Part shown: piece after piece, positions 26,145 to 34,833 of the stretch
Numbering within the stretch: the first letter of the stretch is position 1
How the letters are laid out: every line of letters starts with the position of its first letter
Source: Bifidobacterium animalis subsp. animalis ATCC 25527
GTDB lineage: Bacteria; Actinomycetota; Actinomycetes; Actinomycetales; Bifidobacteriaceae
DNA length: 64,000 nucleotides
Reading direction: 5' to 3'
Assembly: GCF_000260715.1 (NCBI RefSeq)
Contig: NC_017834.1
Coordinates: forward strand, 124,001-188,000
The notes under the pieces: model-generated
The model's input: only the letters and a program-made list of their open reading frames with translations
Database searches by the model: none
Told to the model about the DNA's origin: nothing
Program-made: the position numbers and the translations under genes

Positions 26145-27144
26145 CACAACCGACAAGACAAGCGAGACCACGGCTGCCGGCTCGACGGCCACCGTGAAGG
26201 AACCGTTCTACGACATCGCGAAATGGGCCACGAAGGCGCCGGAGGGGGAGAAGCTCATCTCCACCGCCTACGGCGACAAGGTGACCGAAGACCTGCGCTA
26301 CGTGAAGAACGAGCCCGGCGTGCACAAGCCCGACCCGATTCTGGTGGCCGATAACGTCACCCGTCGCTTCGGCGGCATGACGGCCGTGGATGTGCAGCAT
26401 TTCGAGATCGAGCGCCATGGCATCACGGCCCTCATCGGCCCGAACGGCGCCGGCAAGACGACGTTCTTCAATCTGATGACCGGCTTCGACACCCCGAACA
26501 CCGGCTCCTGGCAGTTCGACGGCAAGGACATGGCCCATGTGAACCCGGAGAAGGTGGCGCGCGGAGGCATGGTGCGCACCTTCCAGCTCACCAAGGTGAT
26601 GAGCCGGCTCACCGTGCTCGACAACATGATGCTGGGCGCACAGGACCACCCCGGCGAGGGTATGTTCCGCTCGCTGTTCCCGGCGGCCTGGAAGAAGCAA
26701 GAGAAGGAGAACCGCGAGAAGGCCGAGGCGCTGCTCGACCGCTTCCTGCTCTACAAGAAGAAGGACGACTATGCAGGGGCGCTCTCCGGCGGCCAGCGCA
26801 AGCTCCTCGAAATGGCCCGCGCGCTCATGTGCGACCCGAAGCTCGTCATGCTCGACGAGCCGATGGCCGGCGTGAACCCGGCGCTGAAGCAGAGCCTGCT
26901 CGACCACATCATCGCGTTGCGCGAAGACGGCACCACCGTGCTGTTCGTGGAACACGACATCAACATGGTGCGCCATATCGCCGACTGGGTCACCGTGATG
27001 GCCGAGGGCAAGATCGTGGCCGAAGGCCAGCCCAAGACGGTGATAGACGACCTGGCCGTCGTCGACGCCTACCTGGGCGCCCACGCCAACATCGACCTCG
27101 GCGACGACTCCGTACTCGAAGGATTGGAGGGTGGCAATGCCTGA
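26137..27144 (+). CDS. livG: Branched-chain amino-acid ABC ATPase LivG
   Basis: A 335-residue ATPase. After an N-terminal extension of about 65 residues the Walker A is GPNGAGKTTF, signature LSGGQRKLLEMARAL and Walker B VMLDEPMAGVNP, followed by the switch FVEHDINMV. LivG proteins are usually about 255 residues, so the N-terminal extension is longer than normal. It overlaps both neighbours, consistent with a tight operon. Confidence 0.95.
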   Translation: MADTTDKTSETTAAGSTATVKEPFYDIAKWATKAPEGEKLISTAYGDKVTEDLRYVKNEPGVHKPDPILVADNVTRRFGGMTAVDVQHFEIERHGITALIGPNGAGKTTFFNLMTGFDTPNTGSWQFDGKDMAHVNPEKVARGGMVRTFQLTKVMSRLTVLDNMMLGAQDHPGEGMFRSLFPAAWKKQEKENREKAEALLDRFLLYKKKDDYAGALSGGQRKLLEMARALMCDPKLVMLDEPMAGVNPALKQSLLDHIIALREDGTTVLFVEHDINMVRHIADWVTVMAEGKIVAEGQPKTVIDDLAVVDAYLGAHANIDLGDDSVLEGLEGGNA

Positions 27145-27964
27145 CACTGCAACACTGACCCCAACCGAGGCGCCCGACGTCTCGACGCTCGACCGCTCGC
27201 AGATCCATGTGGGCGAGCTGGAGGGCGAGCCGCTGCTCGACGCCGACAATCTGGTCGCCGGCTACCTGCCGGGCGTCAACATCTTGAACGGCGCCTCACT
27301 CACACTGCACGACGGCGAGATCGTGGGCATCATCGGCCCGAACGGCGCCGGCAAGTCCACGTTGCTCAAGTCGCTGTTCGGCCTCGTGCACATCCACTCC
27401 GGCAAGCTCACGCTCAAAGGGCAGGACATCACGAATCTGCGTGCCGACAAACTCGTCTCGCGGGGCGTCGGCTTCGTGCCACAGACGGAGAACGTGTTCC
27501 CGAGCCTCACGATTGCCGAGAACATGCATATGGGCGCATATCAGGCGCCGAAGCTGTTCAACGAGCGCTTCGACTACGTCTGCTCGATCTTCCCCAAGCT
27601 CGGCGACCGCAGGAACCAGCTGGCAGGCCAGCTCTCCGGCGGCGAGCGGCAGATGGTGGCGATGGGGCGCGCGCTGATGATGCAGCCGAGTGTGCTGCTG
27701 CTCGACGAGCCAAGCGCGGGCCTCTCGCCGATGATGCAGGACGAGACCTTCATTCGCGTGCGTCAGGTGAACAGGGCCGGCGTCTCCGTGGTCATCGTCG
27801 AGCAGAACGCGCGGCGTTGCCTGCAGATCTGCGACCGCGGCTACGTGCTCGACCAGGGGCACAACGCGTACTCGGGCCGCGGGCGCGACCTGATGAACGA
27901 CCCGAAGGTCATCTCGCTGTACCTGGGCAATCTGGAAGAGGAGGTCGAGAAAGAGAACAAGTGA
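27137..27964 (+). CDS. livF: Branched-chain amino-acid ABC ATPase LivF
   Basis: A 275-residue ATPase with Walker A GPNGAGKSTLLKSLF, signature LSGGERQMVAMGRALM, Walker B LLLDEPSAGLSP and the LivF ending IVEQNARR-CLQICDRGYVLDQG. The ATG at 27137 was chosen because GGAGG lies 6 nt upstream; a GTG two codons earlier is inside that spacer. It pairs with LivG to power import. Confidence 0.95.
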   Translation: MPDTATLTPTEAPDVSTLDRSQIHVGELEGEPLLDADNLVAGYLPGVNILNGASLTLHDGEIVGIIGPNGAGKSTLLKSLFGLVHIHSGKLTLKGQDITNLRADKLVSRGVGFVPQTENVFPSLTIAENMHMGAYQAPKLFNERFDYVCSIFPKLGDRRNQLAGQLSGGERQMVAMGRALMMQPSVLLLDEPSAGLSPMMQDETFIRVRQVNRAGVSVVIVEQNARRCLQICDRGYVLDQGHNAYSGRGRDLMNDPKVISLYLGNLEEEVEKENK

Positions 27965-28102
27965 AATAAAATAGAAACAATCTGTAAATGAAAGCCTAAT
28001 ATTACTATATAATAATAAATATAACTAAATACTATAACTGAAGATGAAAAAATATGAGATGAGAGATGTGCCGGCGAACGGCGGAGAAGAGAGAAGACTG
28101 AA

Positions 28103-29368
28103 ATGCGACTGGCAAACAAGATGAAGATGTTGACGGCAATGACCGCAGCGGCACTGCTCGCGCTGTCGGGATACGGCTCGTCGGGCGGCGCGTCCGGCGG
28201 ATCGTCGAGCAGCGCGGCGTCGAGCAGCGACGGCATGGTGATCGGCGCACTGCTGCCGCTCACCGGCACCCTCGCCTACCTGGCACCGCCGGAGGTGGCG
28301 GCGATCAAGCTCGCGATCGGCGACATCAACAAGGCGGGCGGCGTGCTCGGCAAGGACGTCACCGAGGTCGAGGCCGATACGTCGGACGGCGAGCATGCCG
28401 ACCAGAACACGTCAGCCGCGCAGTCCGTGCTGTCGAAGCACCCGTCGGTCGTGATCGGACCCGCCGCATCGGGCGTCGTCAAGAACGTCTACAAGAGCAT
28501 CGTCGCCGAGAAGATCCCGGTGATCTCAATGGCATCGACGTCGATGACGCTCTCCGGCATGGATCCGTACTTCTTCCGCACCGTCGCCCCGGATGCCGTG
28601 CAGGGCGCGGTGATGGGCGACCTCATTGCGCAGGACGGCGTGAAGAAGCTCGCCATCGCCTGCTTCAACGACGAGTACGGCACCGGCATGCGCAACATCA
28701 TTCTGCAGAAGCTCAAGGATGCCGGCGTCGACGTGGTGTACGGCGAGAAGGACGCCTTCGACCCGGCCGAGACGAACTACTCGTCGATCGCGACGGCGAT
28801 CAAGAACTCCGGCGCCGACGCGACGCTGATCATCTCGTACGATCAGGCGACGCCGCTGATCAAGGCGCTGGCCTCCGCCGGCGTGGACACGCACAAGCTC
28901 TATCTCGTCGACGGCAACACCGTCGACTACTCGAAGACCTACGACGCCGGCCTGCTCAAGGGCTCGAAGGGCACCATCCCCGGCACCCATGTCGACGACA
29001 AGTTCAAGTCCGACCTCAAGGGCACCGGCACCGACATCTCTGACACCACATACGCCGCCGAAACCTACGACGCGGTGATCCTCGCCGCGCTCGCCGCCGA
29101 ACAGGGCGGCAGCACCAGCGGCGAGACGGTCACGAAGAACCTCTCATCGGTCTCCGGCGCCGACGGCGGCGAGAAGTGCGAGAGCTTCGAGGCCTGCAAG
29201 ACGCTCATCAAAGACAAGAAGAAGATCCAGTACTTCGGCAAGACCGGCATCGGGCCCTTCAACAAGAACAACGATCCGAGCTCGGCGAACATCGGCATCT
29301 TCGAGTACGACGGCAACAACGTCAACGTGTTCCAGGACATGCAGAGCGGCGACGTGCCGACCGAGTGA
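28103..29368 (+). CDS. livK: Branched-chain amino-acid ABC substrate-binding protein, lipobox Cys lost
   Basis: A 421-residue LivJ/LivK-type periplasmic-binding-fold protein: GALLPLTGTLAYLAPPEVAAIKLAIGDINKAGGVLGKD and DTSDGEHADQNTSAAQSVL are typical. The N-terminal signal peptide ends ALSGYGSSGG: where the truncated paralogue at 39063 has LSGC, this copy has Tyr (codon TAC at residue 24). No lipid anchor would therefore form, and the protein may be secreted or tethered otherwise. It follows livF after a very AT-rich 138-bp gap that may hold its own promoter. Confidence 0.93.
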   Translation: MRLANKMKMLTAMTAAALLALSGYGSSGGASGGSSSSAASSSDGMVIGALLPLTGTLAYLAPPEVAAIKLAIGDINKAGGVLGKDVTEVEADTSDGEHADQNTSAAQSVLSKHPSVVIGPAASGVVKNVYKSIVAEKIPVISMASTSMTLSGMDPYFFRTVAPDAVQGAVMGDLIAQDGVKKLAIACFNDEYGTGMRNIILQKLKDAGVDVVYGEKDAFDPAETNYSSIATAIKNSGADATLIISYDQATPLIKALASAGVDTHKLYLVDGNTVDYSKTYDAGLLKGSKGTIPGTHVDDKFKSDLKGTGTDISDTTYAAETYDAVILAALAAEQGGSTSGETVTKNLSSVSGADGGEKCESFEACKTLIKDKKKIQYFGKTGIGPFNKNNDPSSANIGIFEYDGNNVNVFQDMQSGDVPTE

Positions 29369-29390
29369 CGTACCATCCCTCTCCTCTATA

Positions 29391-29427
29391 CGAAGGGCTG
29401 TCCACAAGGCGGCCCTTCGCTGTTTTT
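29391..29427 (+). terminator. Rho-independent terminator after liv operon
   Basis: Arms CGAAGGGC (29391-29398) and GCCCTTCG (29412-29419) flank a 13-nt loop and are followed by CTGTTTTT. It lies 23 bp after the livK stop and before the convergent lacI stop. Confidence 0.8.
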
Positions 29428-29445
29428 GCAGGCCAGGCGCCGACC

Positions 29446-30477
29446 TCAGCGACGGGTGGTGGCGCGCTCGTGCAGCGTCACCGGGATGATCGTCGTGTTG
29501 GCATCGCCGTCCGTGGCATCTGGGCGTTGCGGCGAAGCCTCGATCCCGTGTTCCACGCACGCGGCGATGGTGTGTGCGATCTGCCCGAAATCCTGGGCGA
29601 CCGTGGTGAGCGGCATGCCGGCGCAATCCGCGGCGAGCGTGCCGTCGTAGGCGACGATCTGCACATCGCCGGGCACTGCGATCGAGCGCGAGACCGCCTC
29701 CTGCACGGCGAATGCGGCGGCGAGGTCGGCCCCCACGAACGCATCCATGTCCGGGTGTTCGTCGAACGCCTCGCGCACTGCCCGCTGCACGCCGGCGATG
29801 TCGAACACCTCGCCCGACTCGATGTACGTGTGCGCAATCCGCGCTTGGGAAAGGCGGTCTTCCAACGTTTGCACATACCGGACGGTGGGGAAGGTGGAGC
29901 GGTCGCCGAGGTCGGTGAACTGCGCGCGCGGGCCACCCACCATGACCACATGGTGCGCGCCGGTGCGCACGAGGAGTTCGGCGATGAGCTCGCCGCCATG
30001 CACGTGGTCTGAACTCACCTGGGTGATTCCCGCCCCCAGATTGCGGTCGAAGGCGACCACCGGGCGGTCGATTGCGCGCCAATACTGCTGCGGGTCGTGG
30101 GTGGTGTGCGCGGCGACGACCAGCGCGTCCAGGCTGTGCCGACGCAACATGTCGACATACTGCGCCTCGCCGTTCGCGGAGTCGGCGGTGGAGCACAGCA
30201 TCGTCTGCAGACCGCGGCCGGCGAACTCGTGCTGCAGGTGCGCGGTGAGCGTGGCGAAGAACGGGTGCTGGATGGTGGGCACGATGACGCCGATGATGCC
30301 GGTTTTGCCGTGGTAGAAATTGCGTGCGAGCTCGTTGGGCACATAGTCGAGCTCGCGCATGGCCTGCTCGACCTTCTCGCGCATGTCGCGTGAGACATAG
30401 CCGGTGCCGTTGATCACCAGCGAGACACTGCTCACCGAGACGCCTGCCCGTTTCGCGACGTCGCGCATGCCGACCAT
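29446..30477 (-). CDS. scrR: LacI-family regulator of the sucrose locus
   Basis: A 343-residue LacI-family repressor. The N-terminal HTH is GMRDVAKRAGVSVSSVSLVINGTGYVSRDMREKV with hinge helix ELDYVPNELAR, followed by the sugar-binding domain. Start at 30475-30477 has AGGAGG upstream; the long open frame beyond it is a shadow of the repeat region. A matching TCGAACCGGTTTGA site lies upstream of this gene and two perfect versions lie upstream of sucrose phosphorylase, so it most likely represses scrP and scrT and itself. Confidence 0.92.
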   Translation of the reverse strand: MVGMRDVAKRAGVSVSSVSLVINGTGYVSRDMREKVEQAMRELDYVPNELARNFYHGKTGIIGVIVPTIQHPFFATLTAHLQHEFAGRGLQTMLCSTADSANGEAQYVDMLRRHSLDALVVAAHTTHDPQQYWRAIDRPVVAFDRNLGAGITQVSSDHVHGGELIAELLVRTGAHHVVMVGGPRAQFTDLGDRSTFPTVRYVQTLEDRLSQARIAHTYIESGEVFDIAGVQRAVREAFDEHPDMDAFVGADLAAAFAVQEAVSRSIAVPGDVQIVAYDGTLAADCAGMPLTTVAQDFGQIAHTIAACVEHGIEASPQRPDATDGDANTTIIPVTLHERATTRR

Positions 30478-30521
30478 GTTCGCCTCCTCATTTCCTGCTC
30501 CGTGTGTTGCCGTCTGCGGTA

Positions 30522-30535
30522 TCGAACCGGTTTGA
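30522..30535. promoter_or_regulatory. LacI-type operator upstream of scrR
   Basis: TCGAACCGGTTTGA differs by one base from the perfect palindrome TCGAACCGGTTCGA found twice upstream of scrP. It is 45 bp from the scrR start, consistent with autoregulation. Confidence 0.75.
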
Positions 30536-30633
30536 CGACCACTATCGATTGTATGTGCAGATTTCGTCCTCCGGCAACCGCGTTTCGGCAGAGGCCGGCG
30601 GTTTGGCGTGCTGCTCCTCGGCCTCTTTGTGTC

Positions 30634-31062
30634 GGATTGCATATTTCGGCCATTGGGGAGTGCGGTTTGGTGGCCATTCTGTGCCGTGTGGCGCGTTTTG
30701 GCCGTTGAGGGGCGTTGTTCGGTGGTCGGATTGTGCTGTCGTGCGCAGAATGGCCGACGGGGATGGTGGCGGTGAGGCTCGGGGGGTGTTGTGTCGTCCC
30801 TTGTTGGCTGTTCTGCGCCGGGGTGCGCGTTTTGGCCGTCGGGGAGTGTCGTTCGGTGGCCGGATTGTGCTGTGGTGCGCGGAGTGGCCGATGAAGATAG
30901 TGGCCGGCGGGGAGCTGGTAGGGAATTGGCGGGGAATTGGTGGAAGATTGGGATTCCCGCTGCTCCTTTGGCGGTCACTTCGTGCTGGGCTGCGCGTTTT
31001 GACCGTTGAGGGGTGCTGTCTGTCGGTGGAATCGTGTGATTGTACGAAAAATGGCCGTTGGA
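30634..31062. repeat. Interrupted 52-bp repeat array between scrR and scrP (array D)
   Basis: Right-arm GGCC(G/A)TTG-type motifs start at 30648, 30700, 30752, 30834, 30886, 31001 (as GACC) and 31053. Steps are 52, 52, 82, 52, 115 and 52 bp. Units contain partly complementary arms such as TGGCCATTCTGTGC and GCGCAGAATGGCCG. The remaining 31063-31310 is G-rich with two similar CACTCG tracts about 60 bp apart and no supported gene. Confidence 0.75.
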
Positions 31063-31312
31063 TGCATCGGGGTGCATTGGGGGAGGGCGTCACACACTCG
31101 CAAGCACACGGCAATGGACGAGGCCGATCTGAGGTTCGTGCGGAGGGTGCCACGCACTCGCACTCGCTGCCGCGCGCTTGCACTGGGCGAACGGGTGGGT
31201 GTGGCCGCCGGCCGTGGGGCGAGGGTGTGCCGGTCGCCGCGATCTGTGCTCGAGGGGGCGTTGTGCCGTCATGGTCGACGCGTTTTGGCAGAGCGCGGTG
31301 AATCGTCGAATA

Positions 31313-31393
31313 TCGAACCGGTTCGACACGCCGAGAGCAGAGCGCTTGCGTGCGCGTGAAAAATGAGGTAAAACAATACTCGAACCGGTTCGA
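31313..31393 (+). promoter_or_regulatory. scrP promoter with two LacI operators
   Basis: Perfect palindromes TCGAACCGGTTCGA occur at 31313-31326 and 31380-31393, 67 bp apart. Between them a candidate -35 TTGCGT (31346-31351) and -10 TAAAAC (31369-31374) are spaced 17 bp, so the second operator covers the start site. Spacing would allow a repression loop. Confidence 0.75.
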
Positions 31394-31482
31394 TACGGCA
31401 GCTCGCGCAACGATGAAGCTTCAGGCAGACGCATCGCCCCGGAGATATCCCGAAGACGTGATAGACGAATCCAGGAGGAGCC

Positions 31483-33003
31483 ATGAAGAACAAAGTTCAG
31501 CTGATCACCTATGCGGATCGCTTGGGTGACGGCAATCTTGCTTCGATGACCGACATTCTGCGCACGCGATTCGACGGCGTATACGAGGGCGTGCACATTC
31601 TGCCGTTCTTCACCCCGTTCGATGGCGCGGACGCAGGCTTCGACCCGATCGACCACACCAAGGTCGACGCCCGCCTCGGCGACTGGGATGACATCGCCGA
31701 GCTCGCCAAGACGCATGACATCATGGTCGATGCCATCGTCAACCACATGAGTTGGCAGTCCAAGCAGTTCCAGGATGTGCTCGCGAATGGCGAGGATTCG
31801 GAGTACTACCCGATGTTCCTCACGATGAGCTCCGTGTTTCCCGACGGCGCGACCGAGGAGGAGCTCGCCGGCATCTACCGCCCGCGCCCGGGCCTGCCGT
31901 TCACCCACTACAGCTTCGCCGGCAAGACCCGCTTGGTGTGGGTCACGTTCACGCCGCAGCAGGTCGACATTGACACCGACTCCGCCAAGGGCTGGGAATA
32001 CCTGATGTCGATCTTCGACCAGATGAGCAAGTCGCACGTCAAGTACATCCGTCTCGACGCCGTCGGCTACGGCGCCAAGGAGGCCGGCACCAGCTGCTTC
32101 ATGACTCCCAAGACCTTCGAACTCATCTCGCGACTGCGCGAGGAGGGCGCCAAGCGCGGTCTGGAGATTCTCATCGAGGTACACTCGTACTACAAGAAGC
32201 AGGTGGAGATCGCCGCCAAGGTGGATCGCGTCTATGACTTCGCATTGCCTCCGCTGCTGCTGCACTCGCTGTTCACCGGCAAGGTGGACGCGCTCGCGCA
32301 CTGGACTGAGATTCGCCCGAACAACGCCGTCACCGTGCTCGACACGCACGACGGCATCGGCGTCATCGACATCGGCTCCGACCAGCTCGACCGTTCGCTC
32401 AAGGGTCTGGTGCCCGACGCGGACGTTGACAACATGGTCGAGACGATCGCGAAGAACACCCATGGCGAGTCGAAGGCCGCAACCGGCGCCGCCGCTTCGA
32501 ACCTCGACCTCTACCAGGTGAACTCCACATACTATTCGGCGCTCGGCTGCAACGACCAGCATTACATTGCCGCGCGCGCCGTGCAGTTCTTCCTGCCGGG
32601 CGTTCCGCAGGTGTACTACGTGGGCGCGCTCGCCGGCGAGAACGACATGGAGCTGCTCAAGCGCACGAATGTGGGCCGCGACATCAACCGCCACTATTAC
32701 ACGACCTCCGAGATCGACAAGAACCTCGAACGTCCGGTGGTCAGGGCCCTGAACGCGCTCGCCAGATTCCGCAACGAGCTGCCGGCGTTCGACGGCGACT
32801 TCAGCTACTCGGTGGGCAATGACGAGTCGATTGCGTTCTCCTGGAACGGGTTCGGCTCCTCCGCCACGCTCACGTTCACGCCGTCCAAGGGCATGGGTGT
32901 CGAGAACCCACAGTCCGTCGCCACGCTCGTCTGGACGGATTCCACCGGCGAGCACCGCACCGACGACCTCATTGCGAACCCGCCCGTCATGCAGGCGAGC
33001 TGA
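31483..33003 (+). CDS. scrP: Sucrose phosphorylase
   Basis: A 506-residue GH13 subfamily 18 enzyme that converts sucrose and phosphate to glucose 1-phosphate and fructose in the cytoplasm. Residue numbering matches the well-studied bifidobacterial enzyme: nucleophile Asp192 in YIRLDAVGYG, acid/base Glu232 in LIEVHSYY and transition-state Asp290 in VLDTHDG. An AGGAGG ribosome site lies before the ATG. It is followed by the MFS transporter and preceded by LacI operators. Confidence 0.97.
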   Translation: MKNKVQLITYADRLGDGNLASMTDILRTRFDGVYEGVHILPFFTPFDGADAGFDPIDHTKVDARLGDWDDIAELAKTHDIMVDAIVNHMSWQSKQFQDVLANGEDSEYYPMFLTMSSVFPDGATEEELAGIYRPRPGLPFTHYSFAGKTRLVWVTFTPQQVDIDTDSAKGWEYLMSIFDQMSKSHVKYIRLDAVGYGAKEAGTSCFMTPKTFELISRLREEGAKRGLEILIEVHSYYKKQVEIAAKVDRVYDFALPPLLLHSLFTGKVDALAHWTEIRPNNAVTVLDTHDGIGVIDIGSDQLDRSLKGLVPDADVDNMVETIAKNTHGESKAATGAAASNLDLYQVNSTYYSALGCNDQHYIAARAVQFFLPGVPQVYYVGALAGENDMELLKRTNVGRDINRHYYTTSEIDKNLERPVVRALNALARFRNELPAFDGDFSYSVGNDESIAFSWNGFGSSATLTFTPSKGMGVENPQSVATLVWTDSTGEHRTDDLIANPPVMQAS

Positions 33004-33059
33004 TGCGCGGTTCCCGATAGAGATTTCAGATATTTGCAGATTCTCGGAAAAGAGAAACC

Positions 33060-34673
33060 ATGGTTGACGAACAAGACACCCACGGAGGGAGCGCGCCGTC
33101 GACGGGCTCGAACGGCTACATTCGCCCGGGCATCGACGACCGCCCCGACTTCGATAAGGCATTGAGCCAGAAAGACAAGGAGAACATCTCCCGTCTCACC
33201 GCGCCGATGCCGAAGAAGCGAGCCGCCGACAGCAGTGTGGGCGACGAGCAGGTGCAGGGCACCAAACTCGCCACCGATTCGCAGGCCGTCGGTTCGGGCA
33301 TGGCCGCACTCGCCGCCGTCGACACCGCGGTGCCGGACGAGGCGTCCGCGTTCATGGACATGCGCGATCCGATGGTCTCGGCCGACGGCCACCGCCCCAC
33401 CAGGGCCGAACTCGTGCGCTTGGGCATCGGCTTCACCGTCTCCGCAGTCGCCTGCGCGATTCCGTGGGTGGCGCTGAGCACCGTCATTCTGCCGCGCGTG
33501 TTCGAGCTGATCGACAACTCGAGCAAGGAGGCCATGCTCGGCTTGGTCAACTCGATCGGTGCGATTGTGGCGTTGCTGGCGAACATCATCTTCGGCACGC
33601 TGTCTGACATGACGCGCTCCCGCTTCGGCAAGCGCACGCCGTGGATCGTGGGCGGCGGTATCATCACCGGTCTTGCCATCGGAGCCATCGCATTCACGCG
33701 CAACGAGGCGTTGATCATCTTCCTGTGGTGCGTCGCCCAGATGGGCTACAACATGATGCTCGCGCCATACGTGGCCGTGATGTCCGACCGTGTGCCCGAC
33801 AAGGTGCGCGGTACGATCTCCGGCTTCTACGGCGCCGGCATCGCCGTCGGCCAGACGCTCGGCTCGGTCGTGGGTGCCGCGTTCCTGCGCCAGGGGCAGT
33901 CGGGACTCCTCTCCGCATGGATGATGGGTCTGGGCATCTTCAGCCTCACCGGCATCTTCGTCGTCGCCATGTGGCCGCGTGAGAAGTCGAGCTGCTTCGA
34001 GGAGCAGAGCGAGCATGTGACCGTGAAGTCCGTGCTCCTGAACTTCCGGCCGCCGCGCCACGCGCCCGACTTCTACTACGCGCTCGTCGGCCGCACGCTC
34101 ATGATGGGCGGTTACTGGATGATCACGACCTACCAGCTCTACATTGCGCAGGACTACATCTACGCCGGCGATCCGAATGCGAAGGACAAGGCGGCTACGA
34201 TCATCGCCACCATGGGCGTGATCACACTCGTCGTCTCGCTGATCGCCGCTGTCACGGCAGGTCCGATCACCGACCGTCTCGGCAGGCGCAAGCTGCCGGT
34301 GGCGCTCGCGAGCTGCCTGTTCGCCGTCGGTGCCGCGATGCCGCTGTTCTTCCGCTCGCCGATGGGCATATATCTGTTCGCCGCCGTCGCCGGCCTCGGT
34401 TACGGCGTCTACAACGCGATCGACCAGGCGCTCAACGTGGCCGTGCTGCCGAATCCGAAGGAAGCTGGCAAGGATCTGGGTATTCTCAACCTCGCCAACA
34501 CGCTTTCCACAGTGATCGGCACGGCGATGACCTCGCTCGTCGTTTCCATCGTCAAGAGCTCGATGCACGTCTCCACCACCCCCGCCGTCGCCTACGCATG
34601 GGTGTTCGGCGTCGCGATCGTGATCGTGCTCGCCGCGGCCGCGCTCATCATGCGCATCCGCAACGTCAAGTAA
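33060..34673 (+). CDS. scrT: MFS sucrose transporter
   Basis: A 537-residue 12-helix transporter with a roughly 115-residue hydrophilic N-terminus containing YIRPGIDDRPDFDKALS. The membrane part has the inter-helix motif GTLSDMTRSRFGKRTPW, typical of sugar:proton symporters. Position 57 bp after sucrose phosphorylase, and the known bifidobacterial scrP-scrT-scrR arrangement, make it the sucrose importer. A paralogue with the same N-terminal motif is at 42037. Confidence 0.9.
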   Translation: MVDEQDTHGGSAPSTGSNGYIRPGIDDRPDFDKALSQKDKENISRLTAPMPKKRAADSSVGDEQVQGTKLATDSQAVGSGMAALAAVDTAVPDEASAFMDMRDPMVSADGHRPTRAELVRLGIGFTVSAVACAIPWVALSTVILPRVFELIDNSSKEAMLGLVNSIGAIVALLANIIFGTLSDMTRSRFGKRTPWIVGGGIITGLAIGAIAFTRNEALIIFLWCVAQMGYNMMLAPYVAVMSDRVPDKVRGTISGFYGAGIAVGQTLGSVVGAAFLRQGQSGLLSAWMMGLGIFSLTGIFVVAMWPREKSSCFEEQSEHVTVKSVLLNFRPPRHAPDFYYALVGRTLMMGGYWMITTYQLYIAQDYIYAGDPNAKDKAATIIATMGVITLVVSLIAAVTAGPITDRLGRRKLPVALASCLFAVGAAMPLFFRSPMGIYLFAAVAGLGYGVYNAIDQALNVAVLPNPKEAGKDLGILNLANTLSTVIGTAMTSLVVSIVKSSMHVSTTPAVAYAWVFGVAIVIVLAAAALIMRIRNVK

Positions 34674-34696
34674 TCCCTTACCTCTCTCCAGACCGC

Positions 34697-34730
34697 AGGC
34701 CGGCAGCGTTCGCGTTGCCGGCCTGTTCCA
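34697..34730 (+). terminator. Hairpin after scrT
   Basis: Arms AGGCCGGCA (34697-34705) and TGCCGGCCT (34716-34724) with a 10-nt loop, then GTTCC. It is 24 bp after the scrT stop; the T-tract is poor. Confidence 0.6.
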
Positions 34731-34744
34731 TATACTGCCGAAAT

Positions 34745-34805
34745 TTCAACATTGTTGAATGATTGCGGCGATGATGAGTGCTAATAATGATGAGTGCTAA
34801 TAATA
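34745..34805 (+). promoter_or_regulatory. Palindrome and 17-bp direct repeat upstream of DUF262 genes
   Basis: TTCAACATTGTTGAA at 34745-34759 is a perfect 7-1-7 palindrome. It is followed by two tandem copies of ATGATGAGTGCTAATA, 17 bp apart, beginning at 34771. This AT-rich block precedes the DUF262 pair by about 30 bp and is the likely promoter/operator of the module. Confidence 0.5.
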
Positions 34806-34833
34806 TGGATATAGTTGGGGGAGGCGGAGTGAT

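Noticed and set aside
30504..31301. Open frames across the scrR-scrP gap, up to 265 codons
   Set aside because: They run through array D, are low-complexity (Gly, Val, Arg) and contain no recognisable domain; stops are avoided because the DNA is GC-rich.
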